Shown here piece after piece: positions 1 through 7,563 of a stretch of 7,735 nt of DNA. Position 1 is the first letter of the stretch. Each line of letters begins with the position of its first letter. Origin of the DNA: Calditrichota bacterium (lineage in GTDB: Bacteria; Electryoneota; RPQS01). The position numbers were made by a program, and so were the translations under genes. Location: positions 1 to 7,735 of the forward strand of contig JAGVEU010000090.1 of assembly GCA_020057985.1 (NCBI GenBank). The letters are read 5' to 3'. The notes under the pieces were generated by a model that worked only from the letters and a program-made list of their open reading frames with translations, was not told the origin of the DNA and ran no database searches.

Positions 1-1131
1 CTCGACATCTTGCTTCGCACTCCCGATAATACTCTCATTGAGCTCTCCACAGATAACGGCGGCTCCGGACACGATTATCTGAGCACGGTCTTGCTCGACA
101 GCGCTGCCAACTCGATCATTTCAGGGAGCGCACCCTTCACCGGCGAGTTTAGGCCGGAGCAGCAGCTGAACCCTCTGATCGGCAGATCCGCGCTCGGCAC
201 ATGGTCGCTGCTGGTCTATGACGATCATGCGAGCATAGAAGGGACAATTGACCAGTGGAGCATTACCCTCGGCGGCGATTTGCCGGATACGGGAACACTC
301 ATGGGAACCGTTCGCATTCTTGCCACAAATCAACCTCTTGCCGGAGCGACAGTTTCGATTCCTGCCGCAGGTCGAAATACTACATCAGGTGGTAATGGCA
401 ACTACACCCTCTCACGAGTTCCCGTCGGCACATGGAATGTCGTTTTTTCACGTGAAGGCTACTGCGATTCCGTCGCAATGGGAGTACAGGTACTGCTTAA
501 TCAGACTACCGGACGTAATGCAAGCCTTCGTAACCCGCAAGTGATCTCCAATGCTGACTCGCTTAACGTAACATTAGCCGCAGGTGAGATTAGATCCATT
601 CCGTTCACGATTCGGAATTCTGGAAACTGTGCGCTCCAATATACTATCGCCGACACTTCCGCATGGTTGAGTGCTGAACCCGATACCGGTGCAGTCTCTG
701 CGGGCGATTCGGTACAAATTCAAGTCACCGTCAATGGCTCGAATCTCTCGGAGCCGCATTATGAATCGGTTCTTGTCGTCACGCACAATGCGATAGGAAG
801 TCCGCTCCTGATCCCTGTATCCATTACCATAACAAACGATGCCGGAGACGACGGCGAGCCGTTGCCGACGGAGTTTGCACTGCACGGTAACTATCCGAAT
901 CCATTCAACTCTGCAACCGAAATCCGCTACGATGTCCCGCGGGATGCCGACGTAACGCTTGTGCTCTTCAATGTGCTCGGTCAGCAGGTGCGCTCATTGA
1001 TCTCAAATAGAATCGCAGCAGGAAGACATCGTTATCTTCTTGATGCCGGTAATCTTGGCAGCGGTCTGTATTTCGTACGATTCACAGCGGAAGAAAAGAC
1101 TTTCAACAGCAAGCTGATGCTGCTTCGATGA
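1..1131 (+). CDS. Secreted multidomain protein with P domain and T9SS type-A sorting domain (5' end missing)
   Basis: The reading frame is open from base 1, so the gene starts outside the window; a TTG at 10 is unlikely to be the true start because it lies inside a domain. The fragment is 376 residues. Residues ~1-91 resemble a proprotein-convertase P domain (LLRTPDNT, APFTGEFRPE, ALGTWSLLVYD, DQWSITLGG). Residues ~98-178 look like a carboxypeptidase-regulatory-like domain (GTVRILATNQPLAGATVSI, GNYTLSRVPVGTW). Residues ~187-278 look like a BACON-type Ig-like domain (IRNSGNCALQYTI, WLSAEPDTGAVSAGDS). The last ~90 residues are a type-A Por-secretion tail with NYPNPFN, LFNVLGQQVRSL and SGLYFVRF. 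The protein is therefore probably exported by the Sec pathway and T9SS and anchored at or released from the cell surface. P domains often follow subtilisin-like or metallo-peptidase domains, so a protease may lie upstream; that is inference, as no catalytic residues are visible here. Confidence 0.88.
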   Translation, partial: LDILLRTPDNTLIELSTDNGGSGHDYLSTVLLDSAANSIISGSAPFTGEFRPEQQLNPLIGRSALGTWSLLVYDDHASIEGTIDQWSITLGGDLPDTGTLMGTVRILATNQPLAGATVSIPAAGRNTTSGGNGNYTLSRVPVGTWNVVFSREGYCDSVAMGVQVLLNQTTGRNASLRNPQVISNADSLNVTLAAGEIRSIPFTIRNSGNCALQYTIADTSAWLSAEPDTGAVSAGDSVQIQVTVNGSNLSEPHYESVLVVTHNAIGSPLLIPVSITITNDAGDDGEPLPTEFALHGNYPNPFNSATEIRYDVPRDADVTLVLFNVLGQQVRSLISNRIAAGRHRYLLDAGNLGSGLYFVRFTAEEKTFNSKLMLLR

Positions 1132-1151
1132 TCTAACTTAGTCGCAATCCC

Positions 1152-1562
1152 ATGCCCAACTCATTTCGCTACAACTACACGATTGGTCTGCATGACACCG
1201 ACGCCGCGGGAGTGGTGTTCGCTGCCAATCTCATTCGAATCTGTCATCACGGCTACGAAGCCTTTATGGAATCCATCGGTTATGGAATCGGTTCCGTTCT
1301 GAAACAAAAAAAAATGGGTTTGCCCATTGTTCATATCGAAGGAGACTTTACCAAATTCAATGTGGTCGGAGATCGTGTCACGATTGAGGTTCGCGTTGCC
1401 GAGATCGGAACAAGCTCCTTTCGCATAATCTACGAATTGATCGGCGATAATGGCGACTGCCACGCCTCAGCCGCAACGGTGCACGTCTGCATTGATCCAT
1501 GCACACTAAGACCGATGGAACTGCCCGCCGATTTCCGCGCGGCGCTCGAGAAGTGCCTGTGA
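1152..1562 (+). CDS. Hotdog-fold (4HBT-type) acyl-CoA thioesterase, candidate DHNA-CoA hydrolase
   Basis: This 136-residue protein is full length for the 4-hydroxybenzoyl-CoA thioesterase family. The N-terminal motif HDTDAAGVVFAANLIRICHH (residues 14-33) has the catalytic-Asp arrangement of the family, with Asp17 as the expected nucleophile or base. The remainder (GDRVTIEVRVAEIGTSSFRI, then a C-terminal ATVHVCID strand) fits a single hotdog domain. The motif resembles cyanobacterial and plant DHNA-CoA thioesterases of the Slr0204 type, from memory. The gene lies back to back at its 3' end with a menaquinone operon lacking any other thioesterase in view, so hydrolysis of 1,4-dihydroxy-2-naphthoyl-CoA to DHNA is the best guess. 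It starts 20 nt after the upstream gene's stop and could be co-transcribed with it; no clear Shine-Dalgarno precedes the ATG. A run of nine A occurs at 1306-1314 inside the gene, but the frame is intact. Another acyl-CoA substrate remains possible. Confidence 0.85.
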   Translation: MPNSFRYNYTIGLHDTDAAGVVFAANLIRICHHGYEAFMESIGYGIGSVLKQKKMGLPIVHIEGDFTKFNVVGDRVTIEVRVAEIGTSSFRIIYELIGDNGDCHASAATVHVCIDPCTLRPMELPADFRAALEKCL

Positions 1563-1568
1563 CAGAAG

Positions 1569-2978
1569 TCAATTGCTCTCAGCGAGCATCTTTCTGATCT
1601 TCGATAGATACGGCTTTCCTGTGGGAAGAAGAGGAATCTCATCGGCGAAGATAATCTTGCGAGGATGCTTGTACCGCGCGAGGCGATTCTCCAGGAACTG
1701 CAAGATGTCCTGCTCTGCAAGTTCTTTCCGGCACACAATCAGTGCCGCTGGAATTTGACCCCACTGCTCATCCTCCACGGGCAAGACGACTGCCCCGGTG
1801 ATGTCCACATGCTGCATGAGCGCCGCTTCGATTTCTGCCGGATAGATGTTCTCGCCGCCTGACAAAATCACATCCGTCCGCCGTGCAAGTACAGACAGAA
1901 ACCCGTGTTCATCAACCCTGCCGATGTCCCCTGTCCACAACCAACCGCTTCGAAAAGTGCGGGCGGTCTTAATCGCGGCATTCCAATAGCCGTTTGCCAT
2001 TCCCGGTCCGCGCGCGATGATCTGCCCGACTTCTCCGCGAGGAAGTTCCTTTCCCTGTTCATCCACAATTCTGATTTCTGTGTCCGGCAGGACTGAGCCG
2101 GCACTCATGCGCTCTGCTTCTCCGCATTCCGGAATGGCACAAGTCAACATCGAACCCGCCTCAGTCAAGCCGTAGGTGGGAAGAGCCTGCGGGCACAATC
2201 GAATCAAGTCGCTTGGTACTGGCCCGCCTCCCACGATAATACCCCTCACGGATTCTGGAAAGGGTTTACCCTCGCGCTGCTCAATCATGCGCGATAGCAT
2301 CGTGGGAACAACCGAGATGAAGCTGACTTGCTCTTCGTCAATCCAGTGATTGATTTCCGCTGCGTCGGCGCTTTCAGAAATGGCCACAGAAGCGCCGGCA
2401 ATCAGACAACGAAATGGAATAGTCAAGCCACCGACATGAAAAAACGGAAGAGCGACAAGCCATGTATCTCGTGCGGTGAGTCCAAGATGAGCGGCCACCG
2501 ACTTGGCATGAGCCATCAATGAGCGCAGAGTGAGCGTGACTGCCTTAGCAGCGCCGTCACTGCCAGAGGAGCAGATCATTACGGCTATATCATCCTGTCC
2601 GAGAACCGAGCGGGGGATCCACTCCACTTCCATTGGGACTTCATGTTTTGAGTTTGTAATCTCCAGAGGATTTAGGACAGCGCTGACCTCCGTAAACTGC
2701 CTCAGTCTTACCATTTCGATGCTGCTCAACCGTGTGTTGAAGGGCACAGCCACCATACCTGCGCGAATGATGGCAAACAGCGCAATGAGATATTCGAGAC
2801 TATTTGCGCCGCGCAAGCCGACAAGAGCACGAGCAGGGAACTCAGAGACTAATGTAGCCGCAACCTGATCACACTCGCGGTCGAATTCCTCCCACGAAAG
2901 CGAGCGCTGTCTGTCCTGCAAGCGGGAATTGCCAAAGCCTGCGATTTCGGAAAGCCATGCTGGTTTCTGGAGTTTCAT
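1569..2978 (-). CDS. menE: o-Succinylbenzoate--CoA ligase (MenE)
   Basis: MenE activates o-succinylbenzoate to OSB-CoA via an OSB-adenylate and is cytosolic. The 469-residue product is a complete ANL-superfamily adenylating enzyme of normal MenE length. The phosphate-binding loop is CSSGSDGAAKAVTLT (residues ~136-150), a divergent form of the usual SGTTGxPKG. YGLTE is at 269-273. WLWTGD at 346-351 carries the ribose-binding Asp351. ARRTDVILSGGENIYPAEIE (365-384) is the hinge and C-terminal-domain entry. PTGKPYLSKI (452-461) carries the catalytic Lys455. PFFHVGGL (178-185) is also typical. The ATG directly abuts the menC stop (TAAATG) without a strong Shine-Dalgarno, so translation is probably coupled. 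It is the last gene of the minus-strand operon in view and ends 6 nt from the stop of the convergent thioesterase gene; no intrinsic terminator is visible there. Other acyl-CoA ligase activities are conceivable, but the menC-menE order makes OSB the likely substrate. Confidence 0.95.
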   Translation of the reverse strand: MKLQKPAWLSEIAGFGNSRLQDRQRSLSWEEFDRECDQVAATLVSEFPARALVGLRGANSLEYLIALFAIIRAGMVAVPFNTRLSSIEMVRLRQFTEVSAVLNPLEITNSKHEVPMEVEWIPRSVLGQDDIAVMICSSGSDGAAKAVTLTLRSLMAHAKSVAAHLGLTARDTWLVALPFFHVGGLTIPFRCLIAGASVAISESADAAEINHWIDEEQVSFISVVPTMLSRMIEQREGKPFPESVRGIIVGGGPVPSDLIRLCPQALPTYGLTEAGSMLTCAIPECGEAERMSAGSVLPDTEIRIVDEQGKELPRGEVGQIIARGPGMANGYWNAAIKTARTFRSGWLWTGDIGRVDEHGFLSVLARRTDVILSGGENIYPAEIEAALMQHVDITGAVVLPVEDEQWGQIPAALIVCRKELAEQDILQFLENRLARYKHPRKIIFADEIPLLPTGKPYLSKIRKMLAESN

Positions 2979-4052
2979 TTATGTCAATAGTTCGGGGAGC
3001 ATCGTCACATCCGGCACGGTCATGCGCCCGCGTTCCGGGATTAACGGCTCGCGCAGAGTGTCATTAGTTAGATGCGAAGTTGTTCCCACTCCATGCGCAG
3101 CTTTCACACTTCCGTAGGCGGCAGCGCAAACGGCTATGTAACTCAAACCAACACCGCTTTCCATCAAACTGGAAATCACCACACGCTCCGCATTAAAGTT
3201 GAACGCTATATTCTCGAGGATCTGATAGGAACCGATTGCCATAGGTTTTATCACAAGCACTTCGCACAGGTTTTCGAGGAGAAGAATATCCACATCATTA
3301 GCCGAACGTGCACCTTCATCTATTGCAATCGGAATTCTCGTTTGTTTGCGCAGCGTCTTCAGGTCCGAAAGGTGATCCCTTGGAAGCGGGTCCTCGACAT
3401 ATTCGAGTCTCAGTTTCGGAGCAAGATCAAAGAATTGAAGGGCTTGCTCCAGAGTCCATGCTCCGTTGGCATCTGCCCGCAGATTGTGTTCTGGATATCG
3501 CTGACGCACTGACCGGAGCAAATCAATGTCGTCTTCCACTTTACGCATGCCAATCTTGAGCTTGAACGTGCGATAACCTTCCTGCCGCGCTTGCAATGCT
3601 GAGGCAAGGATCTCATCGCCGGTCTGACCGCTCAACAGCGCATTCACCGGCACGCGCTCCACAACGTCTTGACAGAGAAGTTGCTCCAGACGAATCTCCT
3701 GCTCGCGACAGAATCCGGCAAGCAGAGCAGATTCAATTCCAATGCGTGTAGCCGGAGTTTTCGCCGTGTCAAGTTTCAACTTCTGCATGCATTTGTCCAG
3801 AGTCTCAAGACCTTCCGGCCATTTCGGAAAGTTTGTCAGCCCACAGAGTCGCTGCAACTCCTTTTCAGCCGCATCGAGTGTCTCGGTCCCAAATTCTGTG
3901 AAAGGAGCGACTTCACCGACTCCGAGAACTCCCTTATCACTCTGCGCCGTGATAAGAAAGCCGCGTCGCGAAGTGAACACTCCGCGTGAAGTAATCAATG
4001 GAGTCTTGAACGTAACTTCGAAAGGTCTGTAGGAGAGACTTTTGATTTTCAT
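2979..4052 (-). CDS. menC: o-Succinylbenzoate synthase (MenC), enolase superfamily
   Basis: MenC dehydrates SHCHC to o-succinylbenzoate using a divalent metal ion. The 357-residue protein shows the enolase-superfamily pattern. There is an N-terminal capping domain (residues ~1-130). The KxK pair FKLK carries Lys164 and Lys166. Metal ligands are expected at Asp194 (RADANGAW), Glu220 (YVEDPL) and Asp245 (AIDEGAR). Lys269 in VIKPM is the opposing catalytic lysine. The closing region ISSLMESGVGLSYIA (~293-307) is also typical. The ATG overlaps the menA stop by four bases (ATGA), and the stop abuts the menE start, so this gene is translationally linked on both sides. The enolase fold also hosts dipeptide epimerases and N-acylamino-acid racemases, and some OSB synthases are promiscuous for the latter. 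The setting between menA and menE strongly favours OSB synthase. Confidence 0.95.
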   Translation of the reverse strand: MKIKSLSYRPFEVTFKTPLITSRGVFTSRRGFLITAQSDKGVLGVGEVAPFTEFGTETLDAAEKELQRLCGLTNFPKWPEGLETLDKCMQKLKLDTAKTPATRIGIESALLAGFCREQEIRLEQLLCQDVVERVPVNALLSGQTGDEILASALQARQEGYRTFKLKIGMRKVEDDIDLLRSVRQRYPEHNLRADANGAWTLEQALQFFDLAPKLRLEYVEDPLPRDHLSDLKTLRKQTRIPIAIDEGARSANDVDILLLENLCEVLVIKPMAIGSYQILENIAFNFNAERVVISSLMESGVGLSYIAVCAAAYGSVKAAHGVGTTSHLTNDTLREPLIPERGRMTVPDVTMLPELLT

Positions 4053-4957
4053 ATAAGTAAGCCCACAATAAAGAATGCCCCGAAGATCAATTGCAGTTTT
4101 GCGGTCTCGGCAAGCGCCTTGTTGAGTGAAGGGCCGTCGGTCTTCGTTAACATGAGTTTGATAGGTTTGAAGGACACCGGAATCATCAGCAGCGGGAATA
4201 GTACATAGGGTTTTCCGTTGAGCATGAAGAGCACAACAGGGATCAGCATCGCACCAATTATGCAGCAGATATATTCGGCGCGGCCAAAGCTGCGGTCAAA
4301 GATCGCCGGTAGAGTATGCTTGCCTGCTTTACGATCGCTTTCGATGTCGCGCACATTATTGATCGTTAGAATTGCTGTGGCAAATAAACCCGGACACACA
4401 GCCAGCACTGCGCTCTGCCAAGTCCACCAACCGACCAGCAGATAGCTCGTGCCCATCACCGCTGCGAGTCCGAAGAAAAGAAACACAAAAACTTCTCCCA
4501 GCCCGTGATAACCAAGCGGATATGGGCCACCCGTGTACATCCAACCAAACAGAATCGAAAGCGCGCCAATGATTACAATCGGCCAACCGCCTTTCATCAT
4601 CAGCGGCATCGCGAACATCACAGCAAGCACAAACATCGTCCACGTGCCGCGCAGCACCTGCTCAGGCGAAAGCAAACCCGCCTGTGTTACGCGCGTCGGT
4701 CCCAACCGTTTGCCCGCATCCGCACCCTTCTTGAAATCGCTGTAGTCATTAGCGAAGTTCGTTCCGATCTGAATGCACAATGCCGATGCGAAAACGTAGA
4801 ACAGCAGGTTCCAAGCCATTGAGCCGCGCGTGGCGTAGGCATAAGCCGCGCCAAGCGCAACTGGCATGATTGAAGCCACGAGGGTCTTCGGACGGGCGGC
4901 AAGGAGCCAGGCGTCGAAGGGATGAGATGAAGATTTGGGATTTGGGATTTGTTTCAC
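4049..4957 (-). CDS. menA: 1,4-Dihydroxy-2-naphthoate polyprenyltransferase (MenA)
   Basis: MenA is an integral-membrane UbiA-family enzyme that transfers a polyprenyl chain to DHNA with decarboxylation, giving demethylmenaquinone. The 302-residue protein starts its conserved part at [21 protein letters not shown] (residues ~16-36, split here by eye). It has the first Asp-rich motif [11 protein letters not shown] (70-80) and the second [18 protein letters not shown] (200-217), with about eight hydrophobic segments. The start is GTG at 4957: an in-frame stop lies only a few codons upstream, and no internal ATG or GTG precedes the conserved part. This GTG overlaps by four bases (GTGA) the stop of a truncated menB copy, and no good Shine-Dalgarno is seen. 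Initiation therefore probably depends on ribosomes finishing the upstream frame. The first ten residues are encoded by a 7-bp tandem repeat and look like a nonconserved extension. Confidence 0.95.
   Translation of the reverse strand: MKQIPNPKSSSHPFDAWLLAARPKTLVASIMPVALGAAYAYATRGSMAWNLLFYVFASALCIQIGTNFANDYSDFKKGADAGKRLGPTRVTQAGLLSPEQVLRGTWTMFVLAVMFAMPLMMKGGWPIVIIGALSILFGWMYTGGPYPLGYHGLGEVFVFLFFGLAAVMGTSYLLVGWWTWQSAVLAVCPGLFATAILTINNVRDIESDRKAGKHTLPAIFDRSFGRAEYICCIIGAMLIPVVLFMLNGKPYVLFPLLMIPVSFKPIKLMLTKTDGPSLNKALAETAKLQLIFGAFFIVGLLI
4932..4951. repeat. Heptamer tandem repeat at the menA N-terminus
   Basis: The plus strand carries nearly three copies of the 7-mer GATTTGG (4932-4938, 4939-4945 and the first six bases at 4946-4951). 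It encodes part of the nonconserved MenA leader (QIPNPK). Because seven is not a multiple of three, losing or gaining one unit would shift the menA frame. Confidence 0.8.
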
Positions 4958-5085
4958 GGTAATCGTCTAAACTTGGAAAAATCCGGCTTTCTCTTTTCCT
5001 TGAAAGCATTGCGGCCTTCCTGCGCTTCTTCAGTTATGTAGTAGAGTAGTGAAATCCTGAGCGTCCTCGAGTAAACATGGATCAT
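4954..5085 (-). pseudogene. Truncated second menB copy: 3'-end fragment, readable as a 43-codon mini-ORF
   Basis: Read on the minus strand, the frame ending in TGA at 4954-4956 encodes [18 protein letters not shown] followed by [13 protein letters not shown]. Over the last 31 codons (4957-5049), 29 residues equal the C-terminus of the intact MenB at 6690-7511; the two changes (Ser to Thr, Met to Ile) are conservative. By my count 19 of 93 bases differ, nearly all silently. Similarity stops beyond about 5049, so at least 85% of the gene is missing. The fragment keeps the tyrosine equivalent to Tyr246 of the intact copy (Tyr258 of E. coli MenB by my alignment). Its TGA overlaps the menA GTG (GTGA). 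An in-frame ATG at 5083-5085 overlaps the stop of the membrane-protein gene (ATGA), giving a 43-residue ORF whose first ~12 residues are unrelated to MenB. It may be a scar, a coupling relay for menA, or a real small protein; no Shine-Dalgarno is evident. Confidence 0.9.
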
Positions 5086-6683
5086 TGCTTGTCGAAGGTC
5101 CACAGTCGTATTATGTCCCTGCGGAGAGTCTTTGGGTCTGCGAGATATTCTTGCTCATGAAGGATTTGATCGCGAGTGAAGAAGGACATGTTTCCGCGCT
5201 GATTGCCGGAGAGTGTGCACAAGTTGTAGGAATACGTGTGCGCTGAATCCTCCCACACACGGCAGCAGAACGACGTCATCAGGTGGGTGACGCCCCGCCG
5301 TCGCAGCAATTCAATTGCTTGTCCTTTCCGAGCCACTTCTGTGAATTCCCAATCATTCACCAAGCCGTCCGTATTTATGACTCTCCGTGAGCACAGGTAA
5401 CCGAATAGCCCTGCATCAGGAAGCGCAATGATCGCGTTCGCTGGAAGGTTCTTGTCGCACCAATTTGCAAACTGATAATGAACTTGGTATGCGCCATCCG
5501 ATTGGTTGACTTGTCGAACTCGCTTAAGCTGGCTGGTAAGAGCGAGAAGAATCAAACCGCAAGTTGTTGCTGCCAATAGATAGTATCTGATAGAAAGGAA
5601 ATGTTGAATTGTACGATGCACTGCTCCAGCAAAGAGAACTACGGAGAGCAGAACCGGCGATACCATATACCACTTTCCAACTTCCGCCACAGTAAGAAGC
5701 AAGAAAATGACATATGCTGAATTGGCGCCTGACCACACTATCAGGATTGTTGATAAGGAGGAGATGCGCCTTCGAAGAAAAACGAACCATGACAATGCTG
5801 CAAGAAGCACAAGCGGACTGATTGCAAGCAGCAATAGTGTACTTTTGTCGTCCATTGCCCAACGCAGACCACTGCCGAAAGACCTTGATAGAAACTCTGA
5901 AGTCTTGATAGCCCCGCTGATAGGAAGAAAATGGCCATATTGCCACTCATTGAAGAGCAAGTAGCCACCCACCAGAATCACGGGAAAAGCGCCAAGACGC
6001 AGAGTATTGCCGATCAAGGACCTCAAGTTATTGCGGCTGCGCATCGAGAAGCTAAACGCAGCAAGGAGAAATATTGCGACCACAATCACATGGTCAAGCC
6101 TTGTCAGAGTGACCAGTGCACCGAGCAGCCCAAGCAGCCACCAGTCTCTTTGAGTGACTTGCCCGTCTTCAACAAAGCGACTGAATTGGCCAATAAACAA
6201 GACAAGCAGAATTCCAAGTAATGGCGCCTCTACACCTCCAATAAACATGGATGTAATTCGGGAATACGCGAGAACGAGAACACCGATGTGGGCGGGCCAT
6301 TCGCCGAACCACCGAGCCAGCAACCGCCAAATCAGAATTCCGAGAACCGCATAAGCGATAATCGCAACAGCAAAAAGGAGGAGGAGGCCGGACGTGATTG
6401 TTGCCGGATGAAACAGGAAAACAAACGGTAGCAGGATGGCCATCCACAAGGGCTGATATCCATTTGTTTGCGATATGCCATCAAAGGTGCTGCCGTAGCC
6501 GGCGGCAATGTTCTTTGCAATCTTGAGGTAGTAGTATCCGTCATCATAGAAGTTGCTTGCCAGAAGTGGCTCGCCGTACACAAATGAGCTCCCTAACCTG
6601 AAGACCCCGACTATTACTACTAGAAGAACAACAGACCACAATGAGCGAATGGATATTTGAAATGTCTTGCTGTGAGTGTTCAT
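5082..6683 (-). CDS. Polytopic membrane protein, GT-C / GT39-like putative glycosyltransferase
   Basis: The 533-residue protein has about ten hydrophobic segments across residues ~12-385 and a soluble C-terminal domain (~390-533). After the first membrane segment comes [18 protein letters not shown] (residues ~43-60), then GSTFDG and TNGYQPLW (73-80). An acidic pair in the first outer loop followed by such a motif is typical of GT-C enzymes that use polyprenyl-phosphate sugars, so a lipid-linked sugar transferase acting on the outer face of the inner membrane is plausible. Donor and acceptor cannot be inferred. The C-terminal part ([19 protein letters not shown], then [12 protein letters not shown]) resembles the outer domain of uncharacterised proteins of this type. 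It has no obvious role in menaquinone synthesis, yet sits between menB and menA, 6 nt after the menB stop. Sampled lines are nearer 45% G+C than the ~55% of menB, which fits a later arrival. The exact family is not certain. Confidence 0.8.
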   Translation of the reverse strand: MNTHSKTFQISIRSLWSVVLLVVIVGVFRLGSSFVYGEPLLASNFYDDGYYYLKIAKNIAAGYGSTFDGISQTNGYQPLWMAILLPFVFLFHPATITSGLLLLFAVAIIAYAVLGILIWRLLARWFGEWPAHIGVLVLAYSRITSMFIGGVEAPLLGILLVLFIGQFSRFVEDGQVTQRDWWLLGLLGALVTLTRLDHVIVVAIFLLAAFSFSMRSRNNLRSLIGNTLRLGAFPVILVGGYLLFNEWQYGHFLPISGAIKTSEFLSRSFGSGLRWAMDDKSTLLLLAISPLVLLAALSWFVFLRRRISSLSTILIVWSGANSAYVIFLLLTVAEVGKWYMVSPVLLSVVLFAGAVHRTIQHFLSIRYYLLAATTCGLILLALTSQLKRVRQVNQSDGAYQVHYQFANWCDKNLPANAIIALPDAGLFGYLCSRRVINTDGLVNDWEFTEVARKGQAIELLRRRGVTHLMTSFCCRVWEDSAHTYSYNLCTLSGNQRGNMSFFTRDQILHEQEYLADPKTLRRDIIRLWTFDKQ

Positions 6684-6689
6684 GGGACT

Positions 6690-7511
6690 TTACGGCAGCC
6701 TCCTAAATTTCGAAAAATCCGGTTTACGTTTTTCTTTGAACGCATTGCGGCCTTCTTGTGCTTCTTCGCTCATGTAGTAGAGGAGCGTGGTATTACCTGC
6801 GAGTTCTTGAATGCCGGCTTCGCCGTCGGTTTCGGCATTGAAGGCGGCTTTGAGGCAGCGCAAGGCCATGGGAGATTTTTCGAGCATCTCCCGGCACCAT
6901 TGAACTGTGGTCGCTTCGAGTTTGTCAAGCGAAACAACACAGTTGACGAGTCCCATGTCGAGGGCTTCCTGTGCCGTGTATTGTCGGCAGAGAAACCAGA
7001 TCTCTTTGGCTTTTTTATGGCCGACAATTCGCGCGAGATAGCCCGCCCCAAAACCGCCGTCGAAAGAGCCGACTCTTGGGCCAGTCTGGCCGAAACGCGC
7101 GTTGTCGGCGGCAATGGTCAGATCACAAACTACATGCAGCACGTGACCGCCGCCGATGGCATAGCCTGCAACCATTGCAATGACAGGTTTGGGCAGCGAG
7201 CGAATCTGTTTTTGCAGGTCGAGCACATTGAGCCGTGGCACTTTGTCTTCGCCGACATAGCCTTGATCGCCGCGAATGCTCTGATCTCCGCCGGAGCAAA
7301 AGGCTTGATCTCCGGCGCCGGTGAGAATGATGACGCCGACAGCAGAGTCTTCACGGGCATCAAGAAACGCATGTTGCATATCGAAGAGGGTCTGCGGACG
7401 AAATGCATTGCGTACTTCATGCCGGTTGATGGTGATTTTGGCAATGTCGTCCCATTTTTCGTACAGGATGTCTTGATAGGTTCCGGCGGTCTGGAAGGGG
7501 AATTTGGGCAT
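6690..7511 (-). CDS. menB: 1,4-Dihydroxy-2-naphthoyl-CoA synthase (MenB)
   Basis: MenB is a crotonase-family enzyme that converts OSB-CoA to DHNA-CoA in the cytosol. The 273-residue protein is complete. Oxyanion-hole regions are at CSGGDQS (72-78) and AGYAIGGGH (115-123). The active-site stretch [20 protein letters not shown] (141-160) carries Ser149 and Asp151. Gly144 occupies the position that is Gly156 in E. coli MenB and Asp in the mycobacterial enzyme, so this is the type thought to use bicarbonate as catalytic base. IWFLCRQY (171-178) and [11 protein letters not shown] (213-223) are strongly MenB-like. The tail includes Tyr246, equivalent to E. coli Tyr258. In known structures the C-terminal tail contributes to the active site of a neighbouring subunit. 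The ATG has an AGGAA site 5 nt upstream. The gene follows menH after 123 nt and precedes the membrane-protein gene by 6 nt. A second, truncated copy of its 3' end lies at 4954-5085. Confidence 0.97.
   Translation of the reverse strand: MPKFPFQTAGTYQDILYEKWDDIAKITINRHEVRNAFRPQTLFDMQHAFLDAREDSAVGVIILTGAGDQAFCSGGDQSIRGDQGYVGEDKVPRLNVLDLQKQIRSLPKPVIAMVAGYAIGGGHVLHVVCDLTIAADNARFGQTGPRVGSFDGGFGAGYLARIVGHKKAKEIWFLCRQYTAQEALDMGLVNCVVSLDKLEATTVQWCREMLEKSPMALRCLKAAFNAETDGEAGIQELAGNTTLLYYMSEEAQEGRNAFKEKRKPDFSKFRRLP
6693..6785 (-). repeat. Direct-repeat partner of the menB fragment
   Basis: This is the last 31 codons of intact menB. It is about 80% identical in bases, in the same orientation, to 4957-5049. 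Together the two copies flank the membrane-protein gene like the ends of an insertion or a partial tandem duplication. Confidence 0.85.
6699..6704 (-). promoter_or_regulatory. Possible ribosome binding site for the membrane-protein gene
   Basis: AGGAGG on the minus strand is a perfect Shine-Dalgarno core. It is formed by the two Arg codons near the end of menB and lies 15 nt before the membrane-protein ATG. That spacing is long, so it may be fortuitous. The corresponding Arg codons in the truncated copy are AGA CGA and give no such site before menA. Confidence 0.35.
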
Positions 7512-7516
7512 AAGTA

Positions 7517-7521
7517 TTCCT
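7517..7521 (-). promoter_or_regulatory. Ribosome binding site of menB
   Basis: AGGAA on the minus strand lies 5 nt before the menB ATG in an AT-rich leader (7512-7560). It supports the chosen start and is the clearest Shine-Dalgarno in the operon. Confidence 0.65.
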
Positions 7522-7563
7522 ATTTATACAAAATAGTTAACATCGGAAATTTCAATTGCTGCA

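Noticed and set aside
1306..1314. Run of nine A within the thioesterase gene as a frameshift or phase-variation site
   Set aside because: The frame reads through intact with conserved sequence on both sides. The run alone does not support regulated slippage, though sequencing errors are possible there.
3072..3512. Plus-strand ORF of 146 codons opposite menC
   Set aside because: It is antisense to a clear enolase-family gene, shows no domain-like pattern, and is rich in residues expected from reading menC codons backwards.
4505..4822. Plus-strand ORF of 105 codons opposite menA
   Set aside because: It lies wholly opposite the conserved UbiA-family gene, and its Arg/His-rich product has no recognisable motif.
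4749..5009. Minus-strand ORF of 86 codons spanning the menA start
   Set aside because: It is out of frame with both menA and the menB fragment, each of which has clear homology in its own frame.
7523..7555. Sigma70-like promoter before menB (TATAAA with TTGAAA upstream)
   Set aside because: The spacing is about 21 nt, too long for a good promoter, and the implied start would fall in or next to the ribosome binding site.
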